This document shows, one piece after another, positions 36,259 through 48,010 of a stretch of 64,000 nucleotides of DNA. The stretch spans positions 62,001 to 126,000 of the forward strand of contig NZ_CP013481.2 of NCBI RefSeq assembly GCF_001465595.2. The letters run 5' to 3'. Below the pieces are notes generated by a model. That model was given only the letters and a program-made list of their open reading frames with translations. It did not search any database and was not told where the DNA came from. This DNA comes from Pandoraea apista. Lineage in GTDB: Bacteria > Pseudomonadota > Gammaproteobacteria > Burkholderiales > Burkholderiaceae. The number at the start of each line of letters is the position of its first letter. Within the stretch, counting starts at the first letter, position 1. Both the position numbers and the translations under genes were made by a program.

Positions 36259-38460
36259 GTGGATATCACCCAGTTCTACCAGACCTTTTTCGATGAAGCG
36301 GAAGAGTTGCTCGCAGAGATGGAGCACCTCCTGCTCGCGCTCGATATCAATGCGCCGGACAACGAGCAGCTCAACGCGATTTTCCGTGCGGCTCATTCGA
36401 TCAAGGGCGGCGCCGCTACGTTCGGTTTCACTGCGCTCACCGAGACCACTCACCTGCTGGAAAACCTGCTGGACCGCGCGCGTCGCGGCGAATTGCAGTT
36501 GCGCACCGAGATGGTCGACACCTTCCTGGAAACCAAAGACGTGTTGCATCAACAGTTGAATGCCTACCGCGCCTCCAGTGAGCCTGATGTCGAGGCGATG
36601 ACGCGCATCTGCGCGATTCTTCAGCAACTGGCCGCCGAAGAAGGCGGTGCGCCGGCCTCTGCCGCGCCGGTCACGCCCGCTGCGGCGGCACCCGCGCCGG
36701 CCGCCCCGGCCGCGCCCGCAGCAACAGCAGCAACCCCAGACACCGGTGCCGGCACTACCGATGCAAGCGGCGCACCCGCGAGCCCCGTGCCGCCGGGTCA
36801 GACGCGTCTGAAAGTCACGCTCACTGGCGTGGGCGAAAAGGACCAGGCGTTGCTTGCCGAAGAGCTGGGTAACCTCGGTCAGGTTGCCGGCCGTCAGTCC
36901 ACGCCCGACGCGCTGCACCTGTGGCTCGACACGACCTGCGGCGCCGACGACATTCTCGCCGTGTGTTGCTTCGTGATCGAGCCGTCGCAGATCGATGTGC
37001 AGGACGCATCTGCCGCCCCCGCTGCCCCCGCTGCACCGGTACAAGCCCCGGCCGCAGCACCGGTCCAGACTGCCGAGATCTTCACGCAAGCGCCCGCGGC
37101 TTCGGCGCCCATCGAAGTGCCCGCAGCACCGGCGCCGGTGGCTGCGCCGCCTGCGCCAGAGCAGATCGTCGTGCCCGCCGCGCCTGTGGCGCAGGCAGGT
37201 GCCGGCGGCAATGGCGCGCATCATCCGCCGGAAAAGCGCGCGGCGGCGGCACCTGCCGGCGGCGCTGCCGGACACGAGAACAGCTCGATTCGCGTGGGTG
37301 TGGAAAAGGTCGATCAGCTCATCAATCTCGTAGGCGAATTGGTGATTACGCAGGCCATGCTCGCGCAAACCGCGAGCAGCCTCGATCCGATGCTGCACGA
37401 CCGCCTGTTCAATGGCATGGGCCAGCTCGAGCGCAACGCGCGCGATCTGCAAGAGGCGGTGATGTCCATCCGCATGATGCCCATGGACTATGTGTTCTCG
37501 CGTTTCCCGCGTCTGGTGCGCGATCTCGCAAGCAAGCTGGGCAAGCAAATCGAACTGGTCACGTTCGGTCAGGCGACCGAGCTGGACAAGAGCCTGATCG
37601 AGCGCATTATCGATCCGCTCACGCACCTGGTGCGTAACAGTCTGGACCACGGTATCGAAACATCGGAAGCGCGTCTGGCTTCGGGCAAGGACCCGGTCGG
37701 TCAACTGGTGCTGTCCGCCGCGCATCAGGGCGGCAACATCGTGATCGAAGTGAGCGACGACGGTGCGGGTCTGCGTCGCGAGAAGATTCTCGCCAAGGCG
37801 CAGCAGCAGGGCATGAACGTGTCCGACTCGATGACTGACGAGGAAGTCTGGCAACTGATCTTCGCGCCGGGCTTCTCCACGGCCGAAGCGGTGACCGACG
37901 TATCGGGCCGCGGCGTGGGCATGGACGTCGTCAAGCGAAACATCCAGCAGATGGGCGGCCATGTGGAGATTCTGTCCACGCGCGGCAAGGGCACCACGAT
38001 CCGCATCGTGCTGCCGCTCACGCTCGCGATTCTCGACGGCATGTCCGTCAAGGTCGGCCCCGAGATCTTCATCCTGCCGCTGAACTTCGTGATGGAGTCG
38101 CTGCAACCACGCCGCGATGACATTCGCGCCGTGACCGGCGAAGGTCAGGTCGTGCTGGTGCGAGGCGAATACCTGCCGCTCGTGGAGCTGTACCGCGCCT
38201 TCGACGTGCCGGACGCACGCCTCGACCCCACGCAGGGCATCATCGTGATCCTTCAGGCCGAAGGCCGCCGCTTTGCGTTGCTGGTGGACGAGCTGGTCGG
38301 ACAGCAGCAGGTCGTGGTGAAGAACCTCGAAACCAATTACCGCCGTATTCACGGTATTTCCGCCGCCACCATCATGGGTGACGGCAGTGTGGCCTTGATC
38401 GTCGACGTGGCGGCGCTTCAGCGCGGTCAGCGCTCGGCGTCGGCCACCATCTTCAACTGA
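36259..38460 (+). CDS. cheA: Chemotaxis histidine kinase CheA
   Basis: This 733-aa cytoplasmic kinase phosphorylates CheY and CheB under receptor control. The domains run in order. Hpt has phospho-His46 (FRAAHSIKGGAATFG). A first Ala/Pro linker leads to a P2 CheY/CheB-binding domain (around 175-250), then a long second Ala/Pro linker (around 250-325). P3 dimerisation starts SIRVGVEKVDQLINLVGELVI. The P4 ATPase has N-box HLVRNSLDHGIE and G-boxes DDGAGL and GRGVGMD. The CheW-like P5 ends the protein. The start is GTG 36259 after AGGACGAGG. Confidence 0.97.
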   Translation: MDITQFYQTFFDEAEELLAEMEHLLLALDINAPDNEQLNAIFRAAHSIKGGAATFGFTALTETTHLLENLLDRARRGELQLRTEMVDTFLETKDVLHQQLNAYRASSEPDVEAMTRICAILQQLAAEEGGAPASAAPVTPAAAAPAPAAPAAPAATAATPDTGAGTTDASGAPASPVPPGQTRLKVTLTGVGEKDQALLAEELGNLGQVAGRQSTPDALHLWLDTTCGADDILAVCCFVIEPSQIDVQDASAAPAAPAAPVQAPAAAPVQTAEIFTQAPAASAPIEVPAAPAPVAAPPAPEQIVVPAAPVAQAGAGGNGAHHPPEKRAAAAPAGGAAGHENSSIRVGVEKVDQLINLVGELVITQAMLAQTASSLDPMLHDRLFNGMGQLERNARDLQEAVMSIRMMPMDYVFSRFPRLVRDLASKLGKQIELVTFGQATELDKSLIERIIDPLTHLVRNSLDHGIETSEARLASGKDPVGQLVLSAAHQGGNIVIEVSDDGAGLRREKILAKAQQQGMNVSDSMTDEEVWQLIFAPGFSTAEAVTDVSGRGVGMDVVKRNIQQMGGHVEILSTRGKGTTIRIVLPLTLAILDGMSVKVGPEIFILPLNFVMESLQPRRDDIRAVTGEGQVVLVRGEYLPLVELYRAFDVPDARLDPTQGIIVILQAEGRRFALLVDELVGQQQVVVKNLETNYRRIHGISAATIMGDGSVALIVDVAALQRGQRSASATIFN

Positions 38461-38477
38461 AGTCGGAGACGCGTTAG

Positions 38478-38993
38478 ATGGACAACCTTTCGCAAGAGCA
38501 TGCCGTGTCGCGCCAGGGCGGCGCCATGCAGACCGATGGCGACGGTCAGGAATTTCTGGTCTTCACGCTGGGTGAAGAGGAATACGGTATCGATATTCTG
38601 AAAGTGCAGGAGATTCGCGGTTACGACGCGGTCACCCGCATCGCCAACGCACCGGACTTCATCAAGGGCGTGATCAACCTGCGCGGCATCATCGTGCCGA
38701 TCGTGGACATGCGCATCAAGTTCCGTCTGGGCCGTGTCGAGTACGACACGCAGACGGTCGTCATCATTCTGAACGTGGCAGGTCGCGTGGTCGGCATGGT
38801 GGTCGATGGCGTGTCGGACGTGCTCACGCTCGCGCGCGGTGAAATCAAGCCCGCGCCCGAGTTCGGCGCCCAACTGGCCACCGAGTACATCACGGGTCTG
38901 GGCACGGTCGAAGGCCGCATGCTGATCCTGATGGACATCGAGAAGCTGATGACCAGCGACGACATGGCGCTCATCGAGCGTCTGGCGAGCTGA
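38478..38993 (+). CDS. cheW: Chemotaxis coupling protein CheW
   Basis: This 171-aa adaptor links CheA to chemoreceptors. [35 protein letters not shown] and [14 protein letters not shown] are standard CheW motifs. It starts 17 bases after cheA. Confidence 0.97.
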   Translation: MDNLSQEHAVSRQGGAMQTDGDGQEFLVFTLGEEEYGIDILKVQEIRGYDAVTRIANAPDFIKGVINLRGIIVPIVDMRIKFRLGRVEYDTQTVVIILNVAGRVVGMVVDGVSDVLTLARGEIKPAPEFGAQLATEYITGLGTVEGRMLILMDIEKLMTSDDMALIERLAS

Positions 38994-39116
38994 GTTCCGG
39001 CGGACCGGACGCCGAGCGCAAGGCAGCGAGCGCCGATGTGAACGACGGGCCGAGACACCCGCAGCATTACCCCATAGACCATAACCCATTTACCGCAGTC
39101 CACGGAGACCGAGCAC

Positions 39117-41486
39117 GTGCGCGATAACCAGCCCGTCACCCAAAACGAATTCGTCATCGGCGAGCATCAGTACCTGATCTCGCGAACGGATCTCAAGGGG
39201 CGGATCACGTATGCCAATCCCGCCTTCGTCGAGGTGAGCGGTTATACGCGTGATGAACTGCTGGGCGCGCCGCACAACATCGTGCGCCATCCGGACATGC
39301 CGTCGGAGGCATTCGGCGATCTGTGGGAGACGATCCAGCGTGGCGACACCTGGACCGGGCTGGTGAAGAATCGCCGCAAGAACGGCGATTACTACTGGGT
39401 GCTGGCGACGGTAACGCCAACGCTGGAGAACGGTGCGGTGGTGGGCTACACGTCGGTGCGCGTGCGTCCGGCGCCGGGCGCGACTGCGCAAGCGGAAGAC
39501 ATCTACGCGCGCTTTCGCAACGGGCAGGCCGGTAATCTGCGCATTCGCGGCGGGCAGGTCGAGCGCGGTGGTATCGCGGCGCTGGCGCGCAAGGTGCGGC
39601 TCGACACGCTGCGCGCGCGGCTGACCGGCATTATCGTGCTTGGCGCGATTCTCCTCGCCGTGGTCGGCGGGCTGGGCCTGTGGGGCGTGTCGAGCAGCAA
39701 TCAGAAGCTGTTGCAGGTGTATCAGAACGGCATGGTGCCGGTCAGCACGCTGGGCGTGATCGGCCAGAAGCTCGACCGCGACGTGTTGCTCGTGGCGGAA
39801 GCCGTGGGTAACCCGAACCTCGACGCGATGAAACGCGCGGGCGATGAAATTGCGGGCAGCCTCGACGAGATCAATCGTCAGTGGGCGGAGTACATGAAGT
39901 CGGTCGACCCGGCAACGCAGGCGCAGGCGGAGCGTTTCAACGTGATTCGTCAGCGCTTCACGACCGACGGTCTGCAACAGACGGTCGAGATGCTCAAGGC
40001 CGGCTCGGCCGAAGGGGCACAGCAGACGTACCTCGAAAAGGTGAAGCCGGCCTACGGTCCGATGCGCGACGAGCTGAACGTGCTCACGCGTCTCGAACTC
40101 ACGCAGGCGACCGATCTGTATCAGCAGTCGCAGAAGGAACACACGCTCGTGCGCGGCGCCACGGTGGTGGCGGTGCTCGGCGGGATTGTCGTGCTGTTCG
40201 TGCTCGGCAGCATTCTGCGCCGCGCGATCAACCATCCGCTGCGGGTTGCCCTGTCGATGTCGAAGCAGATCGCGGCGGGCGACCTGACCGGCAAGGCGGA
40301 AAGCACCGGCCGCGACGAAATCGGCCAGTTGCTGTTCGGCCTCACGGTGATGAAGAACAGCCTGCTGTCGATTGTCTCCGACGTGCGCGAAGGTATCGAA
40401 TCGATCAACGTGGCCTCGCGTGAAATCGCCGCAGGCAACACCGATCTGTCGGCACGCACCGAGCAACAGGCCGCCTCGCTCGAACAGACGGCGTCGTCGA
40501 TGGAACAGCTTACCGCCACGGTCAAGCAGAACGCCGACAACGCGCGGCAAGCGAGCGCAATGGCCGTGAACGCGTCGGAAATTGCTGCGCGAGGCGGCCA
40601 GGTGGTCGGCAACGTGGTCGACACCATGGACGGTATCTCGACAAGCTCGCACAAGATCGTCGACATCATCAGTGTGATCGAAGGCATTGCCTTTCAGACC
40701 AACATCCTTGCGCTGAACGCCGCTGTGGAAGCGGCTCGTGCGGGCGAGCAGGGCCGTGGCTTCGCGGTGGTGGCGGGCGAAGTGCGCACGCTGGCGCAAC
40801 GCAGTGCGGCGGCCGCGAAGGAAATCAAGGTGCTGATCGAAGACTCGGTCGGACGCGTGGAAAACGGTTCGGCGCTCGTGGCGCAGGCCGGTCAGACCAT
40901 GAACGAGATCGTGCAGGCGGTCAAACGCGTGACCGACATCATGGGCGAGATCTCGGCAGCCTCGGCGGAGCAGTCGAGTGGCATCGAACAGGTCAACCGT
41001 GCCGTGACGCAGATGGACGAAGTCACACAGCAGAACGCGGCACTCGTGGAAGAAGCGGCCGCGGCGGCGGGCTCGCTCGAAGATCAGGCACATCGCTTGC
41101 GCGATGCCGTCTCCGTGTTCCGCGTCGGCGACAGTCTCAAGGTGGCCGGGGCGCCCGGCGCCACCGTGAAACGTACAGCCTCTGCCGTGCGGCAGTCGGG
41201 CGGGGTTGCGCCGGCAGTCTCGACGGCATCGACGGCATCGGCGGCAACGGGCAAAGCCACGGCATCGGCGGCCGGTGCTGCACCGGCACGCGCCAGTGCT
41301 GGCGGGGGCGCTACGCGCACCGTTACGCGCCGTCCGCAGTCGCCCGCCCCTGCGGCCGTGAGCCCGCAGGAAGACGCACAGGTACTGCAACTGGCAGCAC
41401 GACGGGGTAAGGCACCGGCGGCCGGATCGACGGGGACAACGTCGACGGCGAATTCAAGCGATCCGGGTGACTGGGAAGAATTTTGA
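39117..41486 (+). CDS. Chemoreceptor with N-terminal PAS domain (Aer-like)
   Basis: This 789-aa receptor opens with a cytoplasmic PAS domain (about 10-120: [42 protein letters not shown]), as in the redox/oxygen sensor Aer. Unlike short Aer it then has two membrane segments (near 163-187 and 345-366) around a periplasmic ligand-binding domain, a HAMP domain and an MCP signalling domain with the [36 protein letters not shown] hairpin tip. The C-terminus ends DWEEF, close to the NWETF tail that tethers CheR and CheB. The start is GTG 39117. It is the first of three receptors in a row. Confidence 0.93.
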   Translation: MRDNQPVTQNEFVIGEHQYLISRTDLKGRITYANPAFVEVSGYTRDELLGAPHNIVRHPDMPSEAFGDLWETIQRGDTWTGLVKNRRKNGDYYWVLATVTPTLENGAVVGYTSVRVRPAPGATAQAEDIYARFRNGQAGNLRIRGGQVERGGIAALARKVRLDTLRARLTGIIVLGAILLAVVGGLGLWGVSSSNQKLLQVYQNGMVPVSTLGVIGQKLDRDVLLVAEAVGNPNLDAMKRAGDEIAGSLDEINRQWAEYMKSVDPATQAQAERFNVIRQRFTTDGLQQTVEMLKAGSAEGAQQTYLEKVKPAYGPMRDELNVLTRLELTQATDLYQQSQKEHTLVRGATVVAVLGGIVVLFVLGSILRRAINHPLRVALSMSKQIAAGDLTGKAESTGRDEIGQLLFGLTVMKNSLLSIVSDVREGIESINVASREIAAGNTDLSARTEQQAASLEQTASSMEQLTATVKQNADNARQASAMAVNASEIAARGGQVVGNVVDTMDGISTSSHKIVDIISVIEGIAFQTNILALNAAVEAARAGEQGRGFAVVAGEVRTLAQRSAAAAKEIKVLIEDSVGRVENGSALVAQAGQTMNEIVQAVKRVTDIMGEISAASAEQSSGIEQVNRAVTQMDEVTQQNAALVEEAAAAAGSLEDQAHRLRDAVSVFRVGDSLKVAGAPGATVKRTASAVRQSGGVAPAVSTASTASAATGKATASAAGAAPARASAGGGATRTVTRRPQSPAPAAVSPQEDAQVLQLAARRGKAPAAGSTGTTSTANSSDPGDWEEF

Positions 41487-41548
41487 CGTTTCGATGATTC
41501 AGATGGGTATGCCGGCCACGGGCCGGTCTTCACGGGGTAGAGGTCGTT

Positions 41549-43309
41549 ATGTTTAAGAATGTCACCATCCGGGCCCGGCTGACGCTGGCGCTAGGACTCT
41601 TCATGGTGCTGCTGGTCGTAGGCGCCGCTGTGGGTCTCGTCTCGCTGCGACAAAGCAACGCGTCGTTGCAGGAGATTTACTCGAACGACATGGCGTCGGC
41701 GCGCTCGCTCGCGCAAACGACGATCTCGACACTGGGCGCACGCGTGACCCTCTCGCGCATCGAATTCATTGCCGATCCGACCGAAATCAAGACCGCGATC
41801 GAGAGCGTTCGCAATAACCTGAAGAAGGCCGACGACGCCTGGGCCGCCTACGCGGCACTGCCGATGAGCGATGGCGAGAAGAGCATCGCCGACGCCGTGA
41901 TCGTCGCACGCGGCAAAGTGGTCAACGACGGCATTCTGCCCGCCCTGAAGGCCATTGAATCCGGCGATATTCCCGACTTCCACGCCAAGACGGTGATGGA
42001 CGTGCCGCGCCTGTTTGCCGATTACACGAAGGCAATGACGGCGCTGGCCGATTTGCAGGTCAAGAACGCCGAAGACCGTTACCTCGCTGCGCAGAGCCGT
42101 TACACGATGGTGATGTGGATGGTCGGCATCGGTCTGGTCGTGGGCTTGCTGGTCGGTATCGTGACGCAGATCACGCTCACACGCGCCATCGTCGGCCCGA
42201 TCGACGACGCCATCAAGCACTTCGAGAAGATTGCCGGCGGTGACCTCACGCAGCGCATCGACGTGTGGAACGAGACCGAGACCGGGCGTCTGTTCAAGGG
42301 CGTGAAGCACATGCAGGAAAGCCTGGTGCGCACCGTGGCGGAAGTTCGCTCGGGTACCGAGTCGATTACGTCGGCTGCGCAGCAGATCGCCGCAGGCAAC
42401 ACCGATTTGTCGGCGCGTACCGAACAGCAAGCCGCGTCGCTCGAAGAGACCGCTTCGTCGATGGAGCAGCTCACGGCGACCGTGCGTCAGAACGCCGACA
42501 ACGCACGTCAGGCCAGCCAGCTTGCCGTGAACGCGTCGGAAATCGCCACGCGCGGCGGCGAAGTCTCCGGGCAGGTCGGCGAAACCATGGACGGCATTTC
42601 GGCCAGCTCGAACAAGATTGTCGACATCATCAGCGTGATCGACGGCATTGCCTTCCAGACCAACATTCTCGCGTTGAACGCCGCCGTGGAAGCGGCCCGT
42701 GCGGGCGAGCAGGGCCGTGGCTTCGCGGTAGTGGCCGGTGAAGTTCGCACGCTGGCGCAGCGCAGTGCGGCCGCCGCCAAGGAAATCAAGGCGCTGATCG
42801 AAGAGTCGGCGCGCCGCGTGCAAGACGGCACGGCACTCGTGGCCCAGCAGGGGCAGACGATGGGCGAGATCGTGCAGGCGGTCAAGCGCGTGACCGACAT
42901 CATGGGCGAGATTTCGGCAGCCTCGGCAGAGCAGTCGAGCGGTATCGAGCAGGTCAACCGCGCGATCACGCAGATGGACGAAGTCACGCAACAGAACGCG
43001 GCGCTCGTGGAAGAAGCGGCCGCTGCCGCCGGCTCGCTGGAAGAGCAGGCCAATCGTCTGAAGTCGGTGGTGTCGGTGTTCCGTCTGGATGCCAGCCAGG
43101 CAGCGACAAGTCACGCGGCCCCGGCGCTGGCGGCGCTGCCGCCGGCGGCACGCCCGGCAGTGAAGAAGGTGGCGGCGCCTGCTGCTGCGGCGCCAGCGGC
43201 CAAGGCGGCATCGGCACCGTTGCGCAAACCGGCGCCGGCCGCAGCCGCTCCGGCGGCCAGCGCCCGCACCGGCACGGACGACGCGAGCGGCGATTGGGAA
43301 ACCTTCTGA
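41549..43309 (+). CDS. Methyl-accepting chemotaxis protein, four-helix-bundle type, with DWETF tail
   Basis: This 586-aa classic receptor has membrane helix 1 near 10-32, a periplasmic four-helix-bundle sensor ([27 protein letters not shown]), membrane helix 2 near 188-212, HAMP and a signalling domain. The tail ends DWETF, matching the NWETF pentapeptide, so it should be a high-abundance-type receptor that recruits CheR/CheB. An Ala/Pro linker of about 70 residues carries the tail. The signalling domain DNA is nearly identical to that of the next gene. Confidence 0.94.
   Translation: MFKNVTIRARLTLALGLFMVLLVVGAAVGLVSLRQSNASLQEIYSNDMASARSLAQTTISTLGARVTLSRIEFIADPTEIKTAIESVRNNLKKADDAWAAYAALPMSDGEKSIADAVIVARGKVVNDGILPALKAIESGDIPDFHAKTVMDVPRLFADYTKAMTALADLQVKNAEDRYLAAQSRYTMVMWMVGIGLVVGLLVGIVTQITLTRAIVGPIDDAIKHFEKIAGGDLTQRIDVWNETETGRLFKGVKHMQESLVRTVAEVRSGTESITSAAQQIAAGNTDLSARTEQQAASLEETASSMEQLTATVRQNADNARQASQLAVNASEIATRGGEVSGQVGETMDGISASSNKIVDIISVIDGIAFQTNILALNAAVEAARAGEQGRGFAVVAGEVRTLAQRSAAAAKEIKALIEESARRVQDGTALVAQQGQTMGEIVQAVKRVTDIMGEISAASAEQSSGIEQVNRAITQMDEVTQQNAALVEEAAAAAGSLEEQANRLKSVVSVFRLDASQAATSHAAPALAALPPAARPAVKKVAAPAAAAPAAKAASAPLRKPAPAAAAPAASARTGTDDASGDWETF
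42382..42990 (+). repeat. Near-identical MCP signalling-domain DNA, copy 1
   Basis: This segment matches 44324-44932 in the next receptor at an offset of 1942 bp. The stretch from 42511 to about 42720 differs at only two or three positions, including silent sites. The PAS receptor (about 40440-41050) shares the protein sequence but is more diverged in DNA. Confidence 0.85.
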
Positions 43310-43487
43310 TCGCCCAACGCGCGCTTCGAAGCAACACGGTGAAACCTACTGGAACGGTGCACGCGTCTTTCCCCGAGTCGCATGAGAAGGAATCGGGAAA
43401 GCGCGTGTCTGCAAGTGGCAACAATCGGTAAGACAGAACGCCGTCGCGAGCCTCGCGCCGCGACGTGCAGCAGGTGGAGGTCACATC

Positions 43488-45113
43488 ATGAAGCAGTTGA
43501 GTCTCAAAGCAAAACTCTGGTCCGCGCTCGCGCTGATGTGGCTGGGGCTTTTGATTCTCGGCGGCTGGGCTGCCTGGCATGAACGCGGCACGATGATGTC
43601 GGAGCGGCGCACGGCGGTGGAGAACGTCGTCACCAGCGCCGACGGTATCGTGCGCGACTACGCGGCGCAGGCCGCAGCGGGCAAGATCTCCCTGGACGAG
43701 GCGAAACAGCAGGCCATGGCCCGCCTGAAGACCATGCGTTACGGGGATAGCGGCTATGTGGTCATCTTCGACACGAAGCCCACCGTACTCATGCACCCGA
43801 CGCTCGCCGATCTGGTGAACAAGGACGTCTCCAACTACAAGGACTCGAACGGCAAGCTGCTCTATGTCGAGATGGCGCAAGTCGCCAAGGGCAAGGGCGC
43901 GGGCTTTGTCGACTACTACGGCCGCGTGGCCGGCAGCGACAAGCGCCTCGCAAAGCTGTCGTTCGTGAAGTACTTCGCGCCCTGGGACTGGGGCATGATG
44001 AGCGGCGTGTACGTGCAGGACATCGACGAAGCGTTCTACAGTACGCTGGTGCGCCTGGGTATTGCGCTGCTGGTCATTGGCGCCATCGTCACGACCGCCA
44101 TGGTCGCGATTATCCGCAACGTGCAACGCAGCCTCGGCGGCGAGCCCGAATACGCGGCCGAAATCGCACAACGTATCGCCAGCGGCAACCTTCACAGTCA
44201 TGTCAACGTGGCGCCGGGCGACACCACAAGCCTGGTCTACGCCATGCAGCGCATGCAGCAAACACTCGCCGAGACCATCGGACAGATTCGGCAGGGCACC
44301 GAGTCGATCACAACCGCCGCGCGCGAGATCGCCGCAGGCAACACCGATTTGTCGGCGCGCACCGAACAGCAAGCCGCGTCGCTCGAAGAGACGGCCTCGT
44401 CGATGGAGCAGCTCACGGCGACCGTCAAGCAGAACGCGGACAATGCGCGCCAGGCCAGCCAGCTTGCCGTGAACGCGTCGGAAATCGCCACGCGTGGCGG
44501 CGAAGTCTCCGGGCAGGTCGGCGAAACCATGGACGGCATTTCGGCCAGCTCGAACAAGATTGTCGACATCATCAGCGTGATCGACGGCATTGCCTTCCAG
44601 ACCAACATTCTCGCGTTGAACGCCGCCGTGGAAGCGGCTCGTGCGGGCGAGCAGGGCCGTGGCTTCGCCGTGGTGGCAGGCGAAGTGCGCACGCTGGCGC
44701 AGCGCAGTGCGGCCGCCGCCAAGGAGATCAAGGCGCTGATCGAAGACTCGGCGCGTCGCGTGCAAGACGGCACGGCACTCGTGACGCAACAGCGTCAGAC
44801 GATGGACGAGATCGTGCAGGCGGTCAAACGCGTGACCGACATCATGGGCGAGATTTCGGCAGCCTCGGCGGAGCAGTCGAGCGGCATCGAACAGGTCAAT
44901 CGTGCCGTGGCGCAAATGGACGAAGTGACGCAGCAGAACGCGGCGCTCGTGGAAGAAGCGGCCGCTGCTGCCGGTGCACTGGAGTCGCAGGCGCACGAGC
45001 TGCGCGAAGCGGTATCGGTGTTCCAGACGAGCGGTGCGGGTGGCGCGAGTGTGCATGCCGTGAGCGCCGCGCGCCGCGAACCAACGCCGCAACCGTTGGC
45101 TCGCGCGGCATGA
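43488..45113 (+). CDS. Methyl-accepting chemotaxis protein, single-Cache type
   Basis: This 541-aa receptor has membrane helix 1 near 13-30 and a periplasmic sCache_2-type sensor ([40 protein letters not shown]...[22 protein letters not shown]). Helix 2 is near 187-207, followed by HAMP starting [19 protein letters not shown] and a signalling domain. Single-Cache sensors of this kind often bind small organic acids. It has no NWETF-like tail (ends PLARAA), so it would depend on neighbours for CheR/CheB. An AGGTGGAGG ribosome site precedes ATG 43488. Confidence 0.93.
   Translation: MKQLSLKAKLWSALALMWLGLLILGGWAAWHERGTMMSERRTAVENVVTSADGIVRDYAAQAAAGKISLDEAKQQAMARLKTMRYGDSGYVVIFDTKPTVLMHPTLADLVNKDVSNYKDSNGKLLYVEMAQVAKGKGAGFVDYYGRVAGSDKRLAKLSFVKYFAPWDWGMMSGVYVQDIDEAFYSTLVRLGIALLVIGAIVTTAMVAIIRNVQRSLGGEPEYAAEIAQRIASGNLHSHVNVAPGDTTSLVYAMQRMQQTLAETIGQIRQGTESITTAAREIAAGNTDLSARTEQQAASLEETASSMEQLTATVKQNADNARQASQLAVNASEIATRGGEVSGQVGETMDGISASSNKIVDIISVIDGIAFQTNILALNAAVEAARAGEQGRGFAVVAGEVRTLAQRSAAAAKEIKALIEDSARRVQDGTALVTQQRQTMDEIVQAVKRVTDIMGEISAASAEQSSGIEQVNRAVAQMDEVTQQNAALVEEAAAAAGALESQAHELREAVSVFQTSGAGGASVHAVSAARREPTPQPLARAA
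44324..44932 (+). repeat. Near-identical MCP signalling-domain DNA, copy 2
   Basis: Partner of 42382-42990. The DNA identity includes third-codon positions, which suggests recent duplication or ongoing gene conversion. Confidence 0.85.
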
Positions 45114-45172
45114 GTGCGAGCACGCAGCGAGCATGACGCAAGCCAACTGACGCCGTAGCAAAGTGAGAAACC

Positions 45173-46123
45173 ATGACTGATTCGCGCAATACCTCGCAGC
45201 TCTCGCGCCGTGGTGCCGCCAGCAATGCCGGCGCAGACGGTGGCGGCAGCTCGCGCAGCGCGGATTTCGCGCGCGCCAGCGGTGCGGCCCTCTCCGGGGA
45301 GCGCGATTTCGCGTTCTCGCTGGCCGATTTCAGCCGCATCCGCAACCTGATCTATCAACGTGCCGGCATTGCGCTGGCCGAACACAAGCGCGAGATGGTG
45401 TACAGCCGTATTGCGCGGCGTTTGCGCGCGCTCGGCATGACCAGCTTTACGGAATACCTCGATATGCTCGAGGCCGATACGGGCGACAGCGAGTGGGAAG
45501 CGTTCACCAACGCGCTGACGACCAATCTCACGTCGTTCTTCCGCGAATCGCATCACTTCCCGCTGCTCGCCGACTTCGTGCGCCAGCGTGCCAAGCCGAT
45601 CTCGGTCTGGTGCTGTGCGGCGTCGACCGGCGAGGAGCCGTATTCGATTGCGATGACGCTCGTTGACACGCTCGGCTCGCGCCCCAACGCGAGCGTGCTG
45701 GCCACCGACGTCGACACGCAGGTGCTCGCACGCGCCTCGGCGGGTGTCTACAACGGGGAGCAGACCGGCAAGCTCACGCAAGAGCAATTGCGCCGCCACT
45801 TCCTGCGGGGCACCGGTGCGAACGCGGGCAAGATCAAGGTGCGCCCGGAGTTGCAGCAACTCGTGACGTTCGAGCCGCTGAACCTGCTGGCGCCGTCGTG
45901 GCAAATCGGCGGGCCGTTCGACGTCATTTTCTGCCGTAACGTCATGATCTATTTCGACAAGGCGACGCAGGCGCGCATTCTCGAGCGCTTCGTGCCCTTG
46001 CTCAAACCTGACGGACTGCTCTTCGCCGGGCACTCCGAGAACTTCACCTATGTGAGCCGGGCGTTCCGACTGCGAGGGCAGACGGTGTACGAACTGGCCG
46101 GAACGAGTGCACGGGGAGCCTGA
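45173..46123 (+). CDS. cheR: Chemotaxis protein methyltransferase CheR
   Basis: This 316-aa SAM-dependent enzyme methylates receptor Glu residues. The N-terminal helical CheR domain ([35 protein letters not shown]) is followed by the SAM domain with [18 protein letters not shown] and [16 protein letters not shown] non-conserved stretch of about 40 residues rich in Ser, Ala and Gly precedes the first domain. It may bind the DWETF tail of the receptor at 41.5 kb. Confidence 0.96.
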   Translation: MTDSRNTSQLSRRGAASNAGADGGGSSRSADFARASGAALSGERDFAFSLADFSRIRNLIYQRAGIALAEHKREMVYSRIARRLRALGMTSFTEYLDMLEADTGDSEWEAFTNALTTNLTSFFRESHHFPLLADFVRQRAKPISVWCCAASTGEEPYSIAMTLVDTLGSRPNASVLATDVDTQVLARASAGVYNGEQTGKLTQEQLRRHFLRGTGANAGKIKVRPELQQLVTFEPLNLLAPSWQIGGPFDVIFCRNVMIYFDKATQARILERFVPLLKPDGLLFAGHSENFTYVSRAFRLRGQTVYELAGTSARGA

Positions 46124-46124
46124 T

Positions 46125-46799
46125 ATGTCCCAGCCATTGGCCGAAGCCCTCGCGACCAACCACTACTTCGACAACGCGTTCAATACGCAGGCGGTGAAGC
46201 TGCTGCCCTCGGAGTATTACGTCACGACCGAGGACATCATGCTCGTGACCGTGCTGGGTTCGTGCGTGGCGGCGTGTGTGCGCGACAGTGTCACCGGTAT
46301 TGGCGGCATGAATCATTTCATGCTGCCGGACGATGGCGAAAGCGAGCGCGACCGTATACTCTCGGCGTCCATGCGCTATGGCGCATACGCCATGGAAATG
46401 CTCATCAACGAGTTGATCAAGCTCGGTGCGAAGCGCGAACGTCTCGAAGCGAAAGTCTTCGGCGGCGGCGCGGTGCTGGCGGGCATGACCACATTGAACA
46501 TCGGCGATCGCAACGCGAATTTCGTGCTGCGCTATCTCGAGATGGAGCAGATTCGCGTGACCGCGCAGGATCTGCTCGGACCGCATCCGCGCAAGGTGTG
46601 CTTTTTGCCGCGCACCGGGCGGGTGATGGTCAAGAAGCTGGGCGACCGGGGCGATCCGGCTATCGTTCAGCGCGAACAGGCGTACGCGCAGCGTTTGCGC
46701 GCACGCGAAGTACGGGGCTCCGTAGAACTCTTTGCGCCACCGGCCAGAAATGCCAAGCCTCGGCCGGGGCCTGACAACCGACAAATGGAGGAGGCTTGA
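46125..46799 (+). CDS. cheD: Chemoreceptor glutamine deamidase CheD
   Basis: This 224-aa enzyme converts specific receptor Gln to Glu. Catalytic Cys is in [12 protein letters not shown] and His in [10 protein letters not shown]. Start ATG 46125 lies 1 base after the cheR stop, with GGGGAG ahead. The last codons overlap the cheB start by 4 bases, so cheRDB translation is coupled. Confidence 0.95.
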   Translation: MSQPLAEALATNHYFDNAFNTQAVKLLPSEYYVTTEDIMLVTVLGSCVAACVRDSVTGIGGMNHFMLPDDGESERDRILSASMRYGAYAMEMLINELIKLGAKRERLEAKVFGGGAVLAGMTTLNIGDRNANFVLRYLEMEQIRVTAQDLLGPHPRKVCFLPRTGRVMVKKLGDRGDPAIVQREQAYAQRLRAREVRGSVELFAPPARNAKPRPGPDNRQMEEA

Positions 46800-47875
46800 G
46801 CGAACCAATCAAAGTCCTGTGCGTGGACGATTCCGCACTCGTGCGAAGCCTGATGACCGAGATCATCAATGCACAACCGGACATGACCGTCGTGGCGACC
46901 GCACCCGATCCGCTCGTGGCGCGCGACCTGATCAAGCAGTACAACCCGGACGTGCTTACGCTCGACGTCGAAATGCCGCGCATGGACGGACTGGACTTCC
47001 TCGAGAAGCTCATGCGCTTGCGTCCGATGCCGGTGTTGATGGTGTCGTCGCTGACCGAGCGTGGCTCGGAGGTCACAATGCGCGCGCTTGAACTCGGCGC
47101 AGTGGACTTCGTGACCAAGCCGCGTCTGGGCATTCGCGACGGCATGCTCGAATACGGCGAGATGATCGCCGACAAGATTCGCGCGGCCGCCCGCGCCCGT
47201 GTGCGCAGCGCCCCGCCCAAGAGCGCGGTGCCCGTGCCGGTCGAAGCGGCGCCAATGTTGCGCAACCCGCTCGTGTCGACGGAGAAGCTGATTATCATTG
47301 GCGCGTCGACCGGGGGGACCGAAGCGATTCGCGAGGTGCTCGTGCCGATGCCGCCGGATGCGCCGGCGATTCTGATCACGCAGCATATGCCGGCGGGCTT
47401 CACCAAGTCGTTTGCGCAGCGCCTGAACGGGCTGTGCCGCATTACGGTGAAGGAAGCCGAGCATGGCGAGCGGGTGTTGCCGGGACACGCGTACATCGCA
47501 CCGGGCGGCGACACGCATTTGCAGCTCTCGCGTAGTGGTGCAAACTATGTGGCCTTGCTCGACCCGGCGCCGCCGGTGAATCGACATCGGCCGTCGGTCG
47601 ATGTATTGTTTCGCTCCGCAGCGGTGCATGCCGGACGTAATGCCATCGGGGTGATTCTCACGGGCATGGGCCGGGACGGTGCGGCCGGTCTCGTGGAGAT
47701 GCGCCGGGCCGGCGCGTACACCTTCGCGCAGGACGAAGCGAGCTGTATCGTGTTCGGCATGCCGCGCGAGGCCATTGCGATGGGTGGCGCGGAAGAGGTG
47801 GTGCCGCTGCACGAGATGGCCCGCAAGGTGCTGCATCAGGTCTCGAAATTTGGCGAACGCACCCAACGGGTATAG
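46796..47875 (+). CDS. cheB: Chemotaxis methylesterase/response regulator CheB
   Basis: This 359-aa two-domain enzyme removes receptor methyl groups when phosphorylated. The receiver has phospho-Asp57 ([13 protein letters not shown]). The esterase Ser is in [11 protein letters not shown], His in [10 protein letters not shown] and Asp in [12 protein letters not shown]. The likely start is TTG 46796, overlapping the cheD stop, with AGGAGG just upstream; no better ATG precedes the conserved [14 protein letters not shown]. Expression is followed by a T-rich stretch with a short GGCG/CGCC hairpin (47890-47903). Confidence 0.95.
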   Translation: MSEPIKVLCVDDSALVRSLMTEIINAQPDMTVVATAPDPLVARDLIKQYNPDVLTLDVEMPRMDGLDFLEKLMRLRPMPVLMVSSLTERGSEVTMRALELGAVDFVTKPRLGIRDGMLEYGEMIADKIRAAARARVRSAPPKSAVPVPVEAAPMLRNPLVSTEKLIIIGASTGGTEAIREVLVPMPPDAPAILITQHMPAGFTKSFAQRLNGLCRITVKEAEHGERVLPGHAYIAPGGDTHLQLSRSGANYVALLDPAPPVNRHRPSVDVLFRSAAVHAGRNAIGVILTGMGRDGAAGLVEMRRAGAYTFAQDEASCIVFGMPREAIAMGGAEEVVPLHEMARKVLHQVSKFGERTQRV

Positions 47876-48010
47876 TAAAGCGCTTTTTGGCGTTTTTTCG
47901 CCGTATGGTTCGTAACGATTTGCGGACACACTCAGGGCACTGAGTGATGGCGGAATTTGCCCATGAATATCGCCGGCCCCCCGAGGGGCGCCGGCCGAAT
48001 TGGAGTAATG

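Noticed and set aside
35452-38352. 966-residue minus-strand open frame opposite cheA
   Set aside because: Shadow of cheA with low-complexity Gly/Arg/Cys runs from the Ala/Pro linkers; no domain.
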